Origin: JAXMBN01 sp046349875
GTDB taxonomy: Bacteria > Planctomycetota > Planctomycetia > Pirellulales > Pirellulaceae
Length of the DNA stretch: 27,054 nt
Direction of reading: 5' to 3'
Assembly (NCBI GenBank): GCA_046349875.1
Contig: JAXMBN010000058.1
Location: forward strand, 1-27,054
Both the position numbers and the translations under genes were made by a program. Below, in pieces: positions 26,354-27,054 of the stretch (position 1 is the first letter of the stretch; every line of letters starts with the position of its first letter). The notes beneath the pieces were generated by a model. The model ran no database searches. It was not told the origin of the DNA and saw nothing but the letters and a program-made list of their open reading frames with translations.

Positions 26354-27054
26354 TCAAGGCGTTGGCTTAACGGTTGCCGAAGGTGCCGCACCATCTTCTG
26401 GCTTCTCGTCATACTTGGCCTCAGGAAGCTCTTCGCTGGCTGGGGCAACCATATGCTGGATCGCAGCTTCGGTTGGCGACTTGGTCAAGAACGAATCGTC
26501 TTTGGCTTCGGTAACGGTCGCTTCAGCAGCGATGGTTTCGATAACGCGTCGCTCGATAATTTGGTTGCGAAGCGCATCCATCTGACCGCTGCGCTCGAGG
26601 CGAGCTCGAATTCGACGTGGGCTCATATCGCTTTGGATTGCGATCAAGTCAATTTCGGCATCATACTCTTCGGGAGTTGGCTCGATCTTGAGGTCTTCAG
26701 CAATCTTTTCCAAAACGAAGTGCTCACGCAAAGCCTTGACGGTCATGTCGGTTGCGTTACGACGAGCCGAATTCAAATAAGCACCGACTTGGTCATCCGA
26801 GAAACCGCTTCGGCGGAGTTCCAATGCTTGGCGCTGAAGTTCGCGAGAGGTTTGCTTTCGCACCAACGTCTCGGGAAGCTCCCAATTGGCATCTTTGGTA
26901 AGTTCATTGGTGATTTGCTGACGATAGCTCTGCTGTTGGTGATATCCCAACTGCTTGGTCAGCTCTTCGCGAACGAATCCCTTGAGCTCATCCATGTTGT
27001 CGAATCCAAGTTCGTTCAACATCGATGGGCCGAGATCGGAAACATTGAGTCGTC
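26354..27054 (-). CDS. tig: Trigger factor, C-terminal part (runs off right edge)
   Basis: The frame is open from the right edge (RLNVSDLGPSMLNELGFDNM) to the stop at 26354, about 233 codons. It contains the trigger-factor C-terminal region: helical text such as LKGFVREELTKQLGYHQQQS, DANWELPETLVRKQTSRELQ and ALREHFVLEKIAEDLKIEPT, ending in an Ala/Glu/Pro-rich tail. Trigger factor is the ribosome-bound chaperone that receives nascent chains; its N-terminal ribosome-binding and PPIase domains lie outside the window. Position upstream of clpP genes is the classic tig-clpP order. An ATG inside the frame at 27022 is not the real start, because coding text continues above it. Confidence 0.87.
   Translation of the reverse strand, partial: RLNVSDLGPSMLNELGFDNMDELKGFVREELTKQLGYHQQQSYRQQITNELTKDANWELPETLVRKQTSRELQRQALELRRSGFSDDQVGAYLNSARRNATDMTVKALREHFVLEKIAEDLKIEPTPEEYDAEIDLIAIQSDMSPRRIRARLERSGQMDALRNQIIERRVIETIAAEATVTEAKDDSFLTKSPTEAAIQHMVAPASEELPEAKYDEKPEDGAAPSATVKPTP

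Noticed and set aside
26154..26357. 67-residue leftward ORF between tig and clpP
   Set aside because: It spans the tig terminator hairpin, has no ribosome binding site and no family resemblance.

Overview
This 27 kb window most probably comes from a planctomycete of the Pirellulales type. The evidence is gene content. It carries a DUF1501 gene overlapping a DUF1549/DUF1553 gene, a DUF1080 domain fused to an alpha/beta hydrolase, and a TM2-domain protein of the kind common in this group. It also carries a large HEAT-repeat protein, a C39-like/TPR protein remnant, tandem clpP genes behind trigger factor, and intergenic palindromes built on CACAACCCGACGCGT. No rRNA, tRNA, CRISPR array or transposase gene was seen.

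Left part (1-5018), nitrate respiration: napD and the N-terminal 524 codons of napA run leftward off the window. A divergent, overlapping three-gene operon runs rightward: a tetrahaem cytochrome c lipoprotein, a four-cluster [4Fe-4S] protein with a Tat signal, and an NrfD/PsrC-type membrane protein. My inference is that the trio takes electrons from quinol and passes them to periplasmic NapA, in place of NapC/NapB/NapGH, none of which is visible. The divergent spacer holds six tandem 16-bp repeats.

Middle left (5019-11496), decayed DNA: a repeat-rich 589-bp spacer comes first. Then come two leftward pseudogenes. One is a C39-peptidase-like/TPR protein of about 1300 codons. The other is a Tat-exported protein of a planctomycete family of unknown function. 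Each carries several frameshifts and stop codons but is still readable. The 415 bp between them hold no recognisable gene.

Middle (11565-19881), leftward genes: a TM2-domain protein, a 1244-residue HEAT-repeat/DUF900 hydrolase fusion, a protein with repeated carboxypeptidase-regulatory-like domains, and a DUF1080/alpha-beta-hydrolase fusion. The last has one extra base that splits its frame.

Right (20023-24667), rightward genes: a Tat-exported DUF1501 protein overlaps a DUF1549/DUF1553 protein by 4 nt. An MFS transporter follows, preceded by a possible nine-codon coupled leader ORF. A strong hairpin closes the convergent boundary.

Far right (24752-27054), leftward protein quality control: tig (partial, running off the window), then two clpP genes. 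The distal clpP lacks one base in a T run and is split into two frames. Both ClpP proteins keep the Ser-His-Asp triad.

The most interesting items are the 16-bp repeat array between the nap genes and their putative electron-supply operon, the composition of that respiratory module, the two multiply broken genes, the paired inverted repeats at 5056-5586, and the single-base frame breaks in clpP and the DUF1080 fusion.
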